From Bacteroidetes bacterium UBA6161 (GTDB lineage Bacteria > Bacteroidota > Bacteroidia > NS11-12g > UBA955), in contig DIUJ01000068.1 of NCBI GenBank assembly GCA_002422315.1, forward strand, positions 144,299 to 208,298: a DNA stretch of 64,000 bases. Direction: 5' to 3'. This document shows, piece by piece, positions 63,862 to 64,000 of the stretch (position 1 is its first letter; each line of letters opens with the position of its first letter). The position numbers and the translations under genes are program-made. A model generated the notes under the pieces. That model saw only the letters and a list, made by a program, of their open reading frames with translations, made no database searches and was not told the origin of the DNA.

Positions 63862-64000
63862 ACTTTTTTTCATCCCTATAGTGTATCAGAATTCTTACTG
63901 GGTTGTGTAGCTCTAGGATAGGATTTCTACAACTCTCTTGAGCCTTGTAACAGTAGATGTAACTTTAGTAATGTTTTTGTTTTGATTATAAACTCTCCTT

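Noticed and set aside
63862..64000. Minus-strand open frames entering from the right edge
   Set aside because: Two frames are open for 23-28 codons, neither resembles a known C-terminus, so I cannot choose between them or chance.
1..64000. CRISPR arrays, insertion sequences, prophage or toxin-antitoxin loci
   Set aside because: No spaced repeats, transposase, integrase or phage genes were seen on either strand.

Overview
The window is AT-rich chromosomal DNA from a Bacteroidota bacterium, most likely a gliding-type member related to Flavobacteriales or Sphingobacteriales/Chitinophagales. Evidence: a complete porP-gldK-gldL-gldM-gldN type IX secretion/gliding locus, a PorX-type response regulator, several secreted proteins with type IX sorting domains, a TonB receptor/DUF4249 pair, and many promoters fitting the Bacteroidota pattern TTG-N17..21-TAnnTTTG, with few Shine-Dalgarno sequences. 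The genus cannot be fixed from sequence alone.

Layout. 0.3-8.1 kb: TonB receptor and DUF4249 lipoprotein, then tsaE and porX on the minus strand, a His/Asp-rich lipoprotein, and waaA with an outer-membrane protein. 8.2-16.9 kb: serS, a Kazal-like T9SS cargo protein, an MBL hydrolase, then the T9SS core porP/gldKLMN closed by a terminator. 16.9-26.1 kb: a tightly packed plus-strand run with ftcD, a tandem (double) D-Ala-D-Ala ligase, a PASTA protein, a T9SS cargo protein, a rhodanese and a seven-haem cytochrome c. 26.2-31.6 kb: tRNA-Cys, a cytochrome b, ligA, an unrecognised secreted protein and queA. 31.7-42 kb: two FtsX/MacB-type permeases around a GNAT-like gene, lipB, a lysozyme-like / copper monooxygenase-like / redoxin minus-strand operon, a glycosyltransferase, and an M23 peptidase-MerR-OMP operon. 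42.1-53.5 kb: alaS, two large T9SS cargo genes (one 1789 aa with PKD repeats) set in unusually structured non-coding DNA, and an LD-carboxypeptidase. 53.5-58.8 kb: GtrA and a four-gene overlapping operon (ABC exporter, RimK-associated protease-like protein, rimK, COG2509 flavoprotein). 59.2-63.8 kb: the fatty-acid/phospholipid operon DUF177-rpmF-plsX-fabH-accB-accC, closed by a strong terminator.

How it fits together. Much of the window is housekeeping, but T9SS is a strong theme: regulator (PorX), core motor and ring proteins (GldK-N, PorP) and four cargo proteins lie within about 48 kb. Envelope genes (waaA, ddl, LD-carboxypeptidase, M23 peptidase, lysozyme-like protein, plsX/fabH/accBC) form a second theme. 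I found no CRISPR array, no insertion sequence, no prophage and no clearly new defence system. The least explained signals are non-coding: an imperfect tandem element with hairpins at 46.58-46.80 kb, a hairpin-rich leader at 52.18-52.57 kb, and a 15-bp-stem hairpin between gldK and gldL. Among proteins, the tandem ligase, whose halves have diverged differently at the active site, is the most unusual.
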